Source: Gemmatimonadota bacterium
GTDB taxonomy: Bacteria; Gemmatimonadota; Gemmatimonadetes; Longimicrobiales; RSA9
Reading direction: 5' to 3'
NCBI GenBank assembly: GCA_012027055.1
Contig: VEPF01000066.1
Coordinates: 1 to 14,964, forward strand
DNA length: 14,964 bases
Each line of letters begins with the position of its first letter. Within the stretch, counting starts at the first letter, position 1. The translations under genes and the position numbers were made by a program. The notes under the pieces were generated by a model. It did no database searches and was not told where the DNA came from. It worked only from the letters and a program-made list of their open reading frames with translations. Shown here piece after piece: positions 6,829-14,300 of the stretch.

Positions 6829-7791
6829 ATGGACGAGCCGTCCCGGACTCTGCTACGGCCGCTCTTCCCGATGGAGCGTGCCCTGTGGCTGACCGACCGG
6901 GCCTTTCCGACCTCCGTGGTGGTCGCGCTTCACGTCACGCCCCACCTCGACGAGGGCGCGTGCCGGCAGGCGCTGGACCGGCTCCAGGCGCGGCACGAGG
7001 TGCTCCGTGCCGGCATCACCGCTTCCGGGCGACACCCCGTTTTCTTCCGCGACGCTCAGTATCGGCCGATCGAGCTCGAGGTACGGCCGGCGGGGACGTC
7101 GTGGCTCACGGTCTGTACCGAACGGCTCAACGGGAGGGTGCCTTCGGAGCGGGCGCCGTTGCTGGACGTGGTGCTGGTCCCGGATTCCGCCAGCCACGGC
7201 TCGGTCCTCGTGGTGCGGCTGCATCACTCGTTCGTGGACGGCTGGGTCCTCACCCACCTGCTGGGCCAACTCCTCGACCTGATCGGCGGGACGGCAGGCG
7301 AACCGGAGGGCCTCGTCGACGTGGGCGCCGCGGCGACGCCGCTGCAATTCGGCTCGCTGCCGGCCGGACCGACGCTACCATCAACGCTGCGACGGCTGCG
7401 GTTCCTGCAGTTCGACGTCGCCATCGAGGACGGCGCCCCGGTCGTGACGCTGAACGGCGCCGGCAGCCGGAGCGCCATGGCGGGCAAGGCCCCGGGCGAT
7501 GATCTGCCGGACTGGTCGTTCCTCAAGAACTCGGACGGAGGGACGGTCCTGGACTTCTCGTTCGAGAACCAGCTCGTCGAGCTGGAAGGCGGCCAGCAGG
7601 CGGTACGGATGACGTACGTCGGCCCGACGGTGCCGCTGCTCAGGACGTTGCGGGTGTCACGTCCCACCACGATGCCGCCCTTCGTGGCCGCCGCCCTCGG
7701 CGTCTCCGGCCCGATCCGGCTCGAGCCCGGCGACTATCCCATCGACACCGAAGGAGCCGCCACCATCAACGCGCGGCTGCTGGGCAGGTGA
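6829..7791 (+). CDS. Half-length condensation-domain-like acyltransferase protein
   Basis: The 320-residue protein opens like an NRPS condensation or PapA-type acyltransferase domain: LRPLFPMERALWL (9-21), a hydrophobic strand (VVVALHVTP), LDRLQARHEVLRAGI (49-63), then LHHSFVDGW (131-139) carrying the HHxxxDG active-site motif (H132, H133, D137, G138). In complete enzymes the second His is the catalytic base for acyl transfer to an amine or hydroxyl, and the fold has two similar halves over about 420 residues. Here the second half is absent. After about residue 175 comes an unfamiliar beta-rich stretch ending in SRPTTMPPFVAAALGVSGPI (277-296) and LEPGDYPID. Other frames in this stretch show no condensation-like sequence, so a simple frameshift is unlikely. 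There is no signal peptide or membrane segment. The ATG at 6829 lacks a ribosome site and follows the marC-like stop by 14 bases, so coupled translation is plausible. Confidence 0.8.
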   Translation: MDEPSRTLLRPLFPMERALWLTDRAFPTSVVVALHVTPHLDEGACRQALDRLQARHEVLRAGITASGRHPVFFRDAQYRPIELEVRPAGTSWLTVCTERLNGRVPSERAPLLDVVLVPDSASHGSVLVVRLHHSFVDGWVLTHLLGQLLDLIGGTAGEPEGLVDVGAAATPLQFGSLPAGPTLPSTLRRLRFLQFDVAIEDGAPVVTLNGAGSRSAMAGKAPGDDLPDWSFLKNSDGGTVLDFSFENQLVELEGGQQAVRMTYVGPTVPLLRTLRVSRPTTMPPFVAAALGVSGPIRLEPGDYPIDTEGAATINARLLGR

Positions 7792-7845
7792 GCGGCGCCG
7801 ATCGGCCGAACGATTAGCGGCCCGCACGTTGCGTCCAGCTACACG

Positions 7846-7879
7846 GAAGCCCCACAACCAGCAATGGTTGCGGGGCTTC
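7846..7879. terminator. 15-bp hairpin, probable terminator
   Basis: Arm 1 is 7846-7860 and arm 2 is 7865-7879, with a four-base loop GCAA. On the plus strand one A opposite C interrupts the stem; on the minus strand the same position is a G-U wobble, so the stem is unbroken there. A CTTCTCTT stretch, but no true T-run, follows on the plus strand. It lies 54 bases after the condensation-like gene and most simply ends that transcript. Confidence 0.6.
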
Positions 7880-8115
7880 TCTTGCAGTGTACCCCGCCGT
7901 GATCCAACGCGCCTCCCGTCCGCTATCGATCGAACTCCCCGACGTCACAGGAGCAAGGGTGGAACAGGCGTGTCGTGCGTCCTTTCCCGCGCAGAATTCC
8001 ATCGGTCGGTAGGAAAGGCCGGGAGAAGAAGGGGCGGCTTGCGTGCGGGGGGACATGTCAGCATCTCTGGAACGCCTCATGGCCAGCGCACGACGGGGAT
8101 TTCCGGAATCAGCCC

Positions 8116-8124
8116 GGGAGGAGG
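8116..8124 (+). promoter_or_regulatory. Shine-Dalgarno site deciding a GTG start
   Basis: GGGAGGAGG is followed by 6 bases and then GTG at 8131. It is the best ribosome site in the window and sets the start of the NTF2-like gene well inside the longer open frame that begins at 7975. Confidence 0.85.
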
Positions 8125-8130
8125 TCCACA

Positions 8131-8625
8131 GTGCCCGCAATTCGTTCCGCGCCAGATCTTCCAGCGACCGCGAAGACGCCGCTCGATGTCGTGGAGTCCA
8201 TGGTCGACGCTTTCAACGCCCGCGACCTCGAAGCCGTGCTCGCGCATTTCGCCGCCGATTTCGCGCTGACCCTTCGTCCCGCCTTCCCCCGCACCTCTGA
8301 CCGCACGACCCGGGGAAAGACCCGCGAGTGGGTACGGCAGCTCATCGCCGGGGATTTCCGGATCGAGATCGAGGTGCTGGAAGCGGAGGGGAATAGCGTT
8401 CGCACCCTGACTCGCACGTGGCTCAACATCACCAGGCGGATCGGCCTCGCCCCGGTCGTGGGGATTGAGGACTACGTCGTCGATGATGGGAAGATCACCA
8501 GCCTGGTGTGGACATCGTCCGACGCTACCCGGGAGCGGTTCATCGCGATCCGAACCAGGTTCCTCGGAGCTCTGACGATCGTGCTCCTGGCCCTGGTAGC
8601 GCTGCTCTGGCTGCTGATCCGGTAG
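8131..8625 (+). CDS. NTF2/SnoaL-like protein with C-terminal membrane anchor
   Basis: The 164-residue protein has the look of the SnoaL/NTF2-like cone fold: PLDVVESMVDAFNARDLEAV (17-36) is the typical first helix pair, followed by AHFAADFALT, a middle strand with TRGKTREWVRQLIAG (60-74), and three C-terminal beta strands (FRIEIEVLEAEGNSV; RTLTRTWLNITR; YVVDDGKITSLVWTSS). Residues 144-163 are a single hydrophobic helix right at the end, so the domain would face the cytoplasm as a tail-anchored membrane protein. Family members range from cyclases and isomerases to non-enzymatic binding proteins, and I see no residues that settle which. GTG at 8131 is chosen because of the strong ribosome site 6 bases upstream; sequence before it in frame does not look like protein. 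It is a single-gene unit converging on the S9 peptidase gene. Confidence 0.82.
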   Translation: MPAIRSAPDLPATAKTPLDVVESMVDAFNARDLEAVLAHFAADFALTLRPAFPRTSDRTTRGKTREWVRQLIAGDFRIEIEVLEAEGNSVRTLTRTWLNITRRIGLAPVVGIEDYVVDDGKITSLVWTSSDATRERFIAIRTRFLGALTIVLLALVALLWLLIR

Positions 8626-8642
8626 GACGCTGGCAGGCATTT

Positions 8643-8674
8643 CCGCGCCCGGCGCCGACGCGCGCCGGGCGCGG
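8643..8674. terminator. 12-bp GC hairpin between convergent genes
   Basis: CCGCGCCCGGCG (8643-8654) pairs perfectly with 8663-8674 around an eight-base loop. It sits 17 bases after the NTF2-like stop and 29 bases after the S9 peptidase stop on the other strand. There is no T-run on either side, so it may act as a two-way barrier or transcript-end stabiliser rather than a classic intrinsic terminator. Confidence 0.6.
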
Positions 8675-8703
8675 TACCTATCCCCGAAACATCCCGCAGG
8701 CGC

Positions 8704-10986
8704 CTACCTGCCGGGCGCCGGCGACCCCTCGCCGGCCACCTTCGGCTTCTCCGTCTTGTCGTCGAGGGAAGCCAGCACATCGCGCCACGCGAACTTCTTG
8801 CCCTTGCCCAGCACGTAATAGTCCATCCACGCCATCTCGGCCACGCTCTTCACGTACTGGTTGCGCACGTCCGGGATGCCGTGCGATGCGCCCGGGTACA
8901 GGAACAGCTCGGTGGGCACACCGATCTTCTTGAGCGCCATGTACAGCTCGATGGACTGCGGGCTCGGCACGCGCGGGTCGCCCTGCACCACGTGGATCAT
9001 GGTGGGCGTTTTCGCGTTGCGGATGTACTTGATCGGCGACTGGTTCCAGTACGCGTCGAAGTCATCGTACGGCAGCTTGTTGCCCAGGTAGTACTGCCGG
9101 TTCCGCTGCACGTCGCTCTGCGCGTACATCGAGATCCAGTTGGACGTGCCCGCGCCCGAGCTGATGGCCTTGAAGCGGTCCGTGTGCGTCAGGATCCAGT
9201 TGGACCAGTGGCCACCCGCGCTCCAGCCCAGCACGCCCATGCGGTCGCCATCGACGATGCCCTGCGCGATCAGGTGATCGCCGCCGCTCATGATGTCGTC
9301 GACGCCAGGCGGGAAGTAGTTGCCGACGATGCCGGTCTTGAACTTCTCGCCGTAGTTCGTGGAGCCGCGGTAGTTCGGCATCAGCACCACCCAGCCCGCG
9401 TTTGCGTACGCCTGCGCCCCGTAACCGCCGTTGAAGCCCAGGATGTCCGCGCCGGCCGGACCGCCGTGGATGGCGACGATGAGCGGGTACTTCTTCCCCG
9501 CCTCGTAGCCCACCGGCTCGAGTAGCACGCCGCCCACCTTCGTGCCGTCCTTCGAGGTCCAGGTGATCTCCTCGGCAGCACCCAGCAGCTTCGTGCGGAC
9601 CTGCGGGTTCACATCGGTCAGCTGCAGCCATGCGCCGCGGTTCGGCACCTGCTCCACCGCGGCCACCGTGTACAGCGTGGCCGGCGTCTGCGGATCGCTG
9701 TAGTTGATCAGCAGCACGCCCGTGCGATCATCGCGCGAGACGTTGAGCGCTGCGGGGAAGTTCGTTACCTGCCGCACGGCGTTCTTCTCGAGATCGAACG
9801 CCATGAGCTGGCTCGTCGCGCGGATCCCCTCGTTGAAGTACAGGGTCTTCCCATCCTTCGAGAAGAAGCCGGCGCCGATGTCGCCATCGAACGAGCCGCC
9901 CAGCATCCGGAACGCGCCCCCCTTGTCGCCCACCGGGCGGACGTACAGACGGTAGTTCCCCATGCTGTATTGGGTCAGGTCCGCCGGCGCCGCGAATGCG
10001 ACCAGCTTGCCGTCCGGCGAGAACATCGGGCCCTGCTCGCCCACTTCCTGGTTGTTCGTCAGCCGCTCGATGCTGCCGGTCGCCGTCTCCAGCAGGTACA
10101 GGTCCGCGTTGATGTTCTCTTCCGTGATGCCGCGCTTGTACCGATCCGCCGACGGACCGCTGAAGCCAATCCACTTGCCGTCATCGGAGATCCTGAAGCC
10201 GTTCACCGTGATGGTCGTGTCCTTCGTGAGCCGCGTCACCTGCACGGAATCCAGGCTGAGCGCGTAGAGACTGGAGAGCGGCGTCGCCGGGTTCTGGATG
10301 TCCACCGTGAACTTCTTCTCGCGCCTGGCCTTCTCGTCGGCGTCCACCGTGTCCGCGGTGACGAAGTAGATGCGGTCGTGCGCCTTCGTCAGCTGCCACT
10401 GCCCCACCCCGGCCGGCTGCTTCGTCAGCTGCTCCGGCTTCGCCTCATCGATGCCCGCTACCGGCGCGCGGTATAGCTGCTCCTCGCCGCTCTTCCCGCT
10501 GCGGTAGATCACCCACTTCCCGTCCTTCGTCAGCTGGTAGTTCGAGATGCCTTCCTTCGCGTCCGTCACCTGCCTTCCCTCCCCGCCGTCCAGCCGCATG
10601 AAGTACAGCTGGTTGTTCGGGCCGTCGCGGTTCGAGAGGAACGCGATGAAGCTGCCGTCCGCCGCCCACTGCGGCGACGTCTCGTTCTTCGCCTTCGTGA
10701 ACGTCAGTTGCTTCGTGGACGGGAGCCCCTGCACCAGCGAGACCACGTACACGTCCGACTGCCGCGTCGCCTCCTTCCAGTCCGGCGAGGAGACCGTGTA
10801 CAGCAGCCACTTGCCATCGGGGCTGGGGGCATAGGAGCCCGCGCTCTTCAGCTGCTGCTGGTCGAGGAACGTCCACGGCGTCTGCGCGGGGGACTGCGCG
10901 TCCAGCTGCGCCGCGAGTACGGCCGCGAACGCCAGGGCGGTGGCCACGGCTGCAGACGCACGCGCGAAACGGGGATGACTCTGCAT
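8704..10986 (-). CDS. Secreted S9-family prolyl oligopeptidase-type serine peptidase
   Basis: A 760-residue peptidase of the DPP4/acylaminoacyl-peptidase type that cleaves short peptides, probably outside the cytoplasm. Residues 1-31 form a signal peptide (ALAFAAVLAAQLDAQ). The region from about 40 to 460 is a beta-propeller with repeated TolB-like motifs such as APSPDGKW (53-60), SPQWAADGSFIAF (104-116) and FSPDGKLVAF (322-331). The alpha/beta-hydrolase domain follows from about 470: HGGPAG (507-512), NYRGSTNYG (538-546), GWSAGG with nucleophile S589, GDPRVP with D670, and SHG with H702. Order and spacing of the triad match the family, and the protein appears complete. The ATG at 10986 has only a weak AGAGG (10991-10995) 4 bases upstream. 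Its gene is convergent with the NTF2-like gene and divergent from the DUF5107 gene. Exact cleavage specificity cannot be told. Confidence 0.96.
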   Translation of the reverse strand: MQSHPRFARASAAVATALAFAAVLAAQLDAQSPAQTPWTFLDQQQLKSAGSYAPSPDGKWLLYTVSSPDWKEATRQSDVYVVSLVQGLPSTKQLTFTKAKNETSPQWAADGSFIAFLSNRDGPNNQLYFMRLDGGEGRQVTDAKEGISNYQLTKDGKWVIYRSGKSGEEQLYRAPVAGIDEAKPEQLTKQPAGVGQWQLTKAHDRIYFVTADTVDADEKARREKKFTVDIQNPATPLSSLYALSLDSVQVTRLTKDTTITVNGFRISDDGKWIGFSGPSADRYKRGITEENINADLYLLETATGSIERLTNNQEVGEQGPMFSPDGKLVAFAAPADLTQYSMGNYRLYVRPVGDKGGAFRMLGGSFDGDIGAGFFSKDGKTLYFNEGIRATSQLMAFDLEKNAVRQVTNFPAALNVSRDDRTGVLLINYSDPQTPATLYTVAAVEQVPNRGAWLQLTDVNPQVRTKLLGAAEEITWTSKDGTKVGGVLLEPVGYEAGKKYPLIVAIHGGPAGADILGFNGGYGAQAYANAGWVVLMPNYRGSTNYGEKFKTGIVGNYFPPGVDDIMSGGDHLIAQGIVDGDRMGVLGWSAGGHWSNWILTHTDRFKAISSGAGTSNWISMYAQSDVQRNRQYYLGNKLPYDDFDAYWNQSPIKYIRNAKTPTMIHVVQGDPRVPSPQSIELYMALKKIGVPTELFLYPGASHGIPDVRNQYVKSVAEMAWMDYYVLGKGKKFAWRDVLASLDDKTEKPKVAGEGSPAPGR

Positions 10987-11153
10987 GGAGCCTCTGGGGA
11001 TGTAGTTCTCGCTGGCACGGCCGGGCGGGACGAGCAGGCCCGCGGTACGCCGGTACTATACGCGGGCGACGTCGCCTTGCACACTACCCGCCGGCTCCGG
11101 CCGGCGCTCCGGCGAAAGCGGCCGGTTTCGCCCGGAATTCCGCGCCGGTCTCG

Positions 11154-11182
11154 TTGCCCCCCCGGGGATGCCCGCATATCGT
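11154..11182 (+). promoter_or_regulatory. Candidate sigma70-type promoter for the DUF5107 gene
   Basis: TTGCCC and TATCGT are separated by 17 bases; each matches four of six consensus positions. Spacing is ideal but such matches arise by chance, so this is only a candidate. Confidence 0.3.
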
Positions 11183-11241
11183 GCAGTACGTGAGACCCCC
11201 GCGATGCAGCGACCTCGAACCCCATGAGGAGTCGTGGGAGG

Positions 11242-11319
11242 ATGTGGTCCATCAGCCCGCCACCAGCAGCCCCGCGCCCATCACGCCCCAAGCGATTGGG
11301 AGGTCGGCATGTTGAATAG
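11242..11319 (+). CDS. Possible 25-codon upstream reading frame overlapping the DUF5107 start
   Basis: ATG at 11242 opens a frame of 25 codons (MWSISPPPAAPRPSRPKRLG and onward) that ends in TAG at 11317-11319, in a different frame from the DUF5107 gene, whose ATG is at 11309. AGGAG (11227-11231) lies 10 bases before the ATG; an in-frame ATG at 11224 would lengthen it to 31 codons. Ribosomes ending here would sit on the DUF5107 start, so translational coupling is conceivable. The composition, rich in Pro, Arg and Ala, is what random GC-rich sequence gives, so it may not be translated at all. Confidence 0.2.
   Translation: MWSISPPPAAPRPSRPKRLGGRHVE
11298..11303 (+). promoter_or_regulatory. Shine-Dalgarno site of the DUF5107 gene
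   Basis: GGGAGG is followed by 5 bases and ATG at 11309. It supports this start over the GTG at 11234 in the same frame, which would place 25 non-hydrophobic residues before the signal peptide. Confidence 0.8.
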
Positions 11320-14300
11320 AAGGTGCTCCCTGCCAGCCGTTCTGCTCTCGACCATCATGCTGGGTGTTTCGCCCGTGCTCTGCCGCGCGCAGGGACCCGC
11401 CGTGAGAGTCTGGGAGGAAGCGGTCACGCTACCCACCTACATGATAGGGGAGCCGCTCACGACTCCCATGTTCTACCACGGCCGGGCCTACCAGGGAGCG
11501 CGGGGATTCATCTACCCGTACCCGGCCCAGGACAAGCTGACGTACGTGGTGAAGGACAAGGTCTACAAGATGCTCTACCTGGAGAACCGGTACGTGAAGA
11601 TCGGCATTCTCCCGGAAATCGGCGGGCGCCTGTTCTACGCCCTGGACAAGACCGACAACTACAAGTTCTTCTACAGCGCGAGTGTCGTTAAGCCCGGACT
11701 GGTGGGGATGCTCGGAGCGTGGCTGGACGGCGGCATCGAGTGGAACGTGGTCCACCATCACCGACCCTCCATCTACCTGCCCGTGCAGTACCAGCTCGAG
11801 GAGAACCCGGATGGCAGCAAGACCATCTGGGTCGGCGAGCTGGAGATCAACCACCGCATGAGGTGGACCGTCGGGCTGACCCTGCATCCGGACCGGTCGT
11901 ACATCGAAGGGACCTGGAAGCTGATCAACCAGACGCCCGCCGCCAACTCGTTCCTGTATTTCGCCAACATGGGCGTGCAGGCGAATTCCCAGTATCAGGT
12001 CCTCTTCCCGCCCAGCATCGAAGCCGGGACCTATCACTCCAAGACGGAGTTCGTGCGCTGGCCGATCGCCGACGGTCGCTACCGCGGAGTTGATTTCACC
12101 GGGCAGGACGTGTCCTGGGGGAAGACCCACATTCGGCAGACGTCGATTTTTGCCCACGACACCAACGACCCCTGGTTCGGCGGCAACAGCGAAGACTGGT
12201 TCGGCGGGTACGATCACGGGAAGCAGGCCGGCGTCCTCTACGTGGCGGACAAGAACGTATCGCCGGGGGGGAAGTTCTGGACGTGGGGGGCCGGCGATGA
12301 AGGTCAGATGTGGGACCGGCTCCTGACCGAGCCGGAGGACGGCGCGGTAATGGAACTGATGGCCGGCTCCTATTCGGACAACGAGCCGGACTACAGCTGG
12401 ATCCAGCCCTACGAGACCAAGATCGTCAAGCAGTACTACTACCCGTTCCAGAAGCTGGGCGGCGTCAAGAATGCCAACCTGCAGGCGGCCGTCAACCTGG
12501 AGGTCACCCCGAAGAACGTCGCCCGGATCGGCGCGTACACGACCAGGGAGTACCCGAATGCCAGGGTCCTGCTGGAGGCGGGAGGGAATCGGGTATTCGA
12601 ACAGGTGATCGCCATCGACCCCGGTCGGCCCTTCATCAGGGAGGTCTCCCTGCCGGCAGGCGTGAAAGAAAAGGACCTCAGGCTTTCCCTGTCCGTGGGC
12701 CAGGAAGAGCTGATCTCCTACAAGCCCTACCAGCGCAAGGACGAGGCCCTGCCGAAACCGGCGACGCCGCCCACGCCACCGACGGACCTGAAGACCAACG
12801 AGGAGGTCTACCTGGCTGGTTTGCGGCTCGAGCAGTTCTTCAACCCCTCGGCCGATCCATACCCGTGGTACGAGGAAGTCCTCAAGCGGGATCCCGGGGA
12901 TGAACGGGTCAACACCGAGCTGGGGATCCTGTACTGGAAACGCGGGATGTTCGCCGAGGCCGAAGCGCGGCTGCGGGTCGCCGTTGCCCGGGTCACTGCG
13001 AACTACACGCGCCCCAGGGACGGGGAGCCACTCTACTACCTCGGGCTGGTACTGAAGGCCCAGGGCAAGTACGACGAAGCCTACAAGGCACTGTACGCGG
13101 CGACGTGGAGCTATGCCTGGAACACGGCCGGCTACTATTCGCTGGCACAGCTTGCCTCGATGAAAGGTGAATTCGACGAAGCGCTGGGGTTCCTGGACCG
13201 TTCGATTTCGACCAACCAGCTGAGCACCAGGGCGTTGGACCTGAAAGCGGCGGTCCTGCGGAAGCTGGGGCGGCCTGCGGAAGCCGAGAAGGTGGCAGCA
13301 GCGGCGCTCGCCGTCGACCGGCTGGATCTGTGGGCGACCCGCGAACGCATTCTGGCCGGCGGGGGGAAACCGCGCGCCATCGATCTCACCCCCGGCGCCG
13401 GTGTCTGGGGCGACGATGTTCAGCCCTACCTCGAGATGGCGGCGGGCTATGCCGGTGCCGGTCTGTGGGACGAGGGTATCTCGCTCCTGGGGGAACTGGT
13501 AGCTGCATACCCGGACAAAGCGCAGGTCTATCCCATGGTGTACTACTGGCTCGGCTACCTGCACGACCAGGCCGGCCAGGCGCAGGAAGCCGCACGGTAT
13601 TACCAGCTCGCCAGCCAGATGCCCGCCGAATACGTCTTCCCCTTCCGGGTTGAAGAGATCGCCGTGCTCAACCGGGCCATGGAGAAGAACCCGCGAGACG
13701 CCCGGGCTCCCTACTACCTCGGGAATCTGCTCTACGACCGCCAGCCCCGGGAGGCGATCAGGGCCTGGGAAAGGTCCCGCAGCCTGGATGACCGCTTCGC
13801 CATGGTGCATCGCAACCTCGGCGACGCCTACGCCTGGACGGAGCTGGACTACGGCAAAGCGATCGGCAGCCTCGAGACGGCGGTATCGCTCCAGCCGCTG
13901 CCGAAGTTCCTGAACGAGCTGGACGTGCTTTACGAGCGCGCCGGAGTGTCTCCCGAGAAGCGACTGGCGATGCTGGAGCAGCACCAGGCGGAAACGATGG
14001 AGCGGGACGACGCCCTGACCCGGCAGATCAGGCTGTACGTGGAGCTGGGCAACTACGACCGGGCGCTCGAGCTGCTCCTGAACGGTCACCGTTACACGAT
14101 GTGGGAAGGCGGCCGGAAGTATTCCGCGCTCAGCTCATACAAGGACGCGCGACTCCTCAAGGGCCACGGGTACATGAAGGCAAAGCAATACCGGGACGCG
14201 CTCCGGCAGTATGAAGCGGCACTGGAATACCCCGAGAATTTCTCGAGCGGGAGGCCGACTGATGGCGGCAGGGAGCCCGCGATCTACTACCACATTGCGG

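Larger units (their letters stand above)
7792..8130. other. 339-base intergenic region with a long hairpin
   Basis: No reading frame here looks coding. The region holds the 15-bp hairpin at 7846-7879, likely ending the upstream operon, and near its right end the ribosome site of the NTF2-like gene. I looked for a tRNA around the hairpin and found no T-arm or CCA end. No clear -35/-10 pair was seen, although the NTF2-like gene should have its own promoter here. Confidence 0.6.
10987..11308. promoter_or_regulatory. 322-base divergent region between S9 peptidase and DUF5107 genes
   Basis: No real gene lies here apart from a possible short upstream reading frame (11242-11319). The region is expected to hold both promoters. 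A plus-strand candidate is TTGCCC (11154-11159), 17 bases, TATCGT (11177-11182), leaving a leader of about 120 bases before the DUF5107 ATG. A minus-strand candidate -10 is TATAGT (11060-11055), with only a poor -35 match (GTGCAA) 16 bases before it. The stretch from 11090 to 11150 is rich in overlapping CCGGC/GCCGG inverted repeats that could fold. Confidence 0.4.

Noticed and set aside
7800..8000. Possible tRNA next to the hairpin at 7846-7879
   Set aside because: GTTCGATCGA on the minus strand near 7925 resembles a T-loop, but its flanks do not pair, and there is no CCA end or cloverleaf.
11429..14089. 886-residue minus-strand frame antisense to the DUF5107 gene
   Set aside because: Although very long, it is Val/Gly/Arg/His-rich without domains, signal peptide or ribosome site, and the plus strand encodes a coherent DUF5107-TPR protein.
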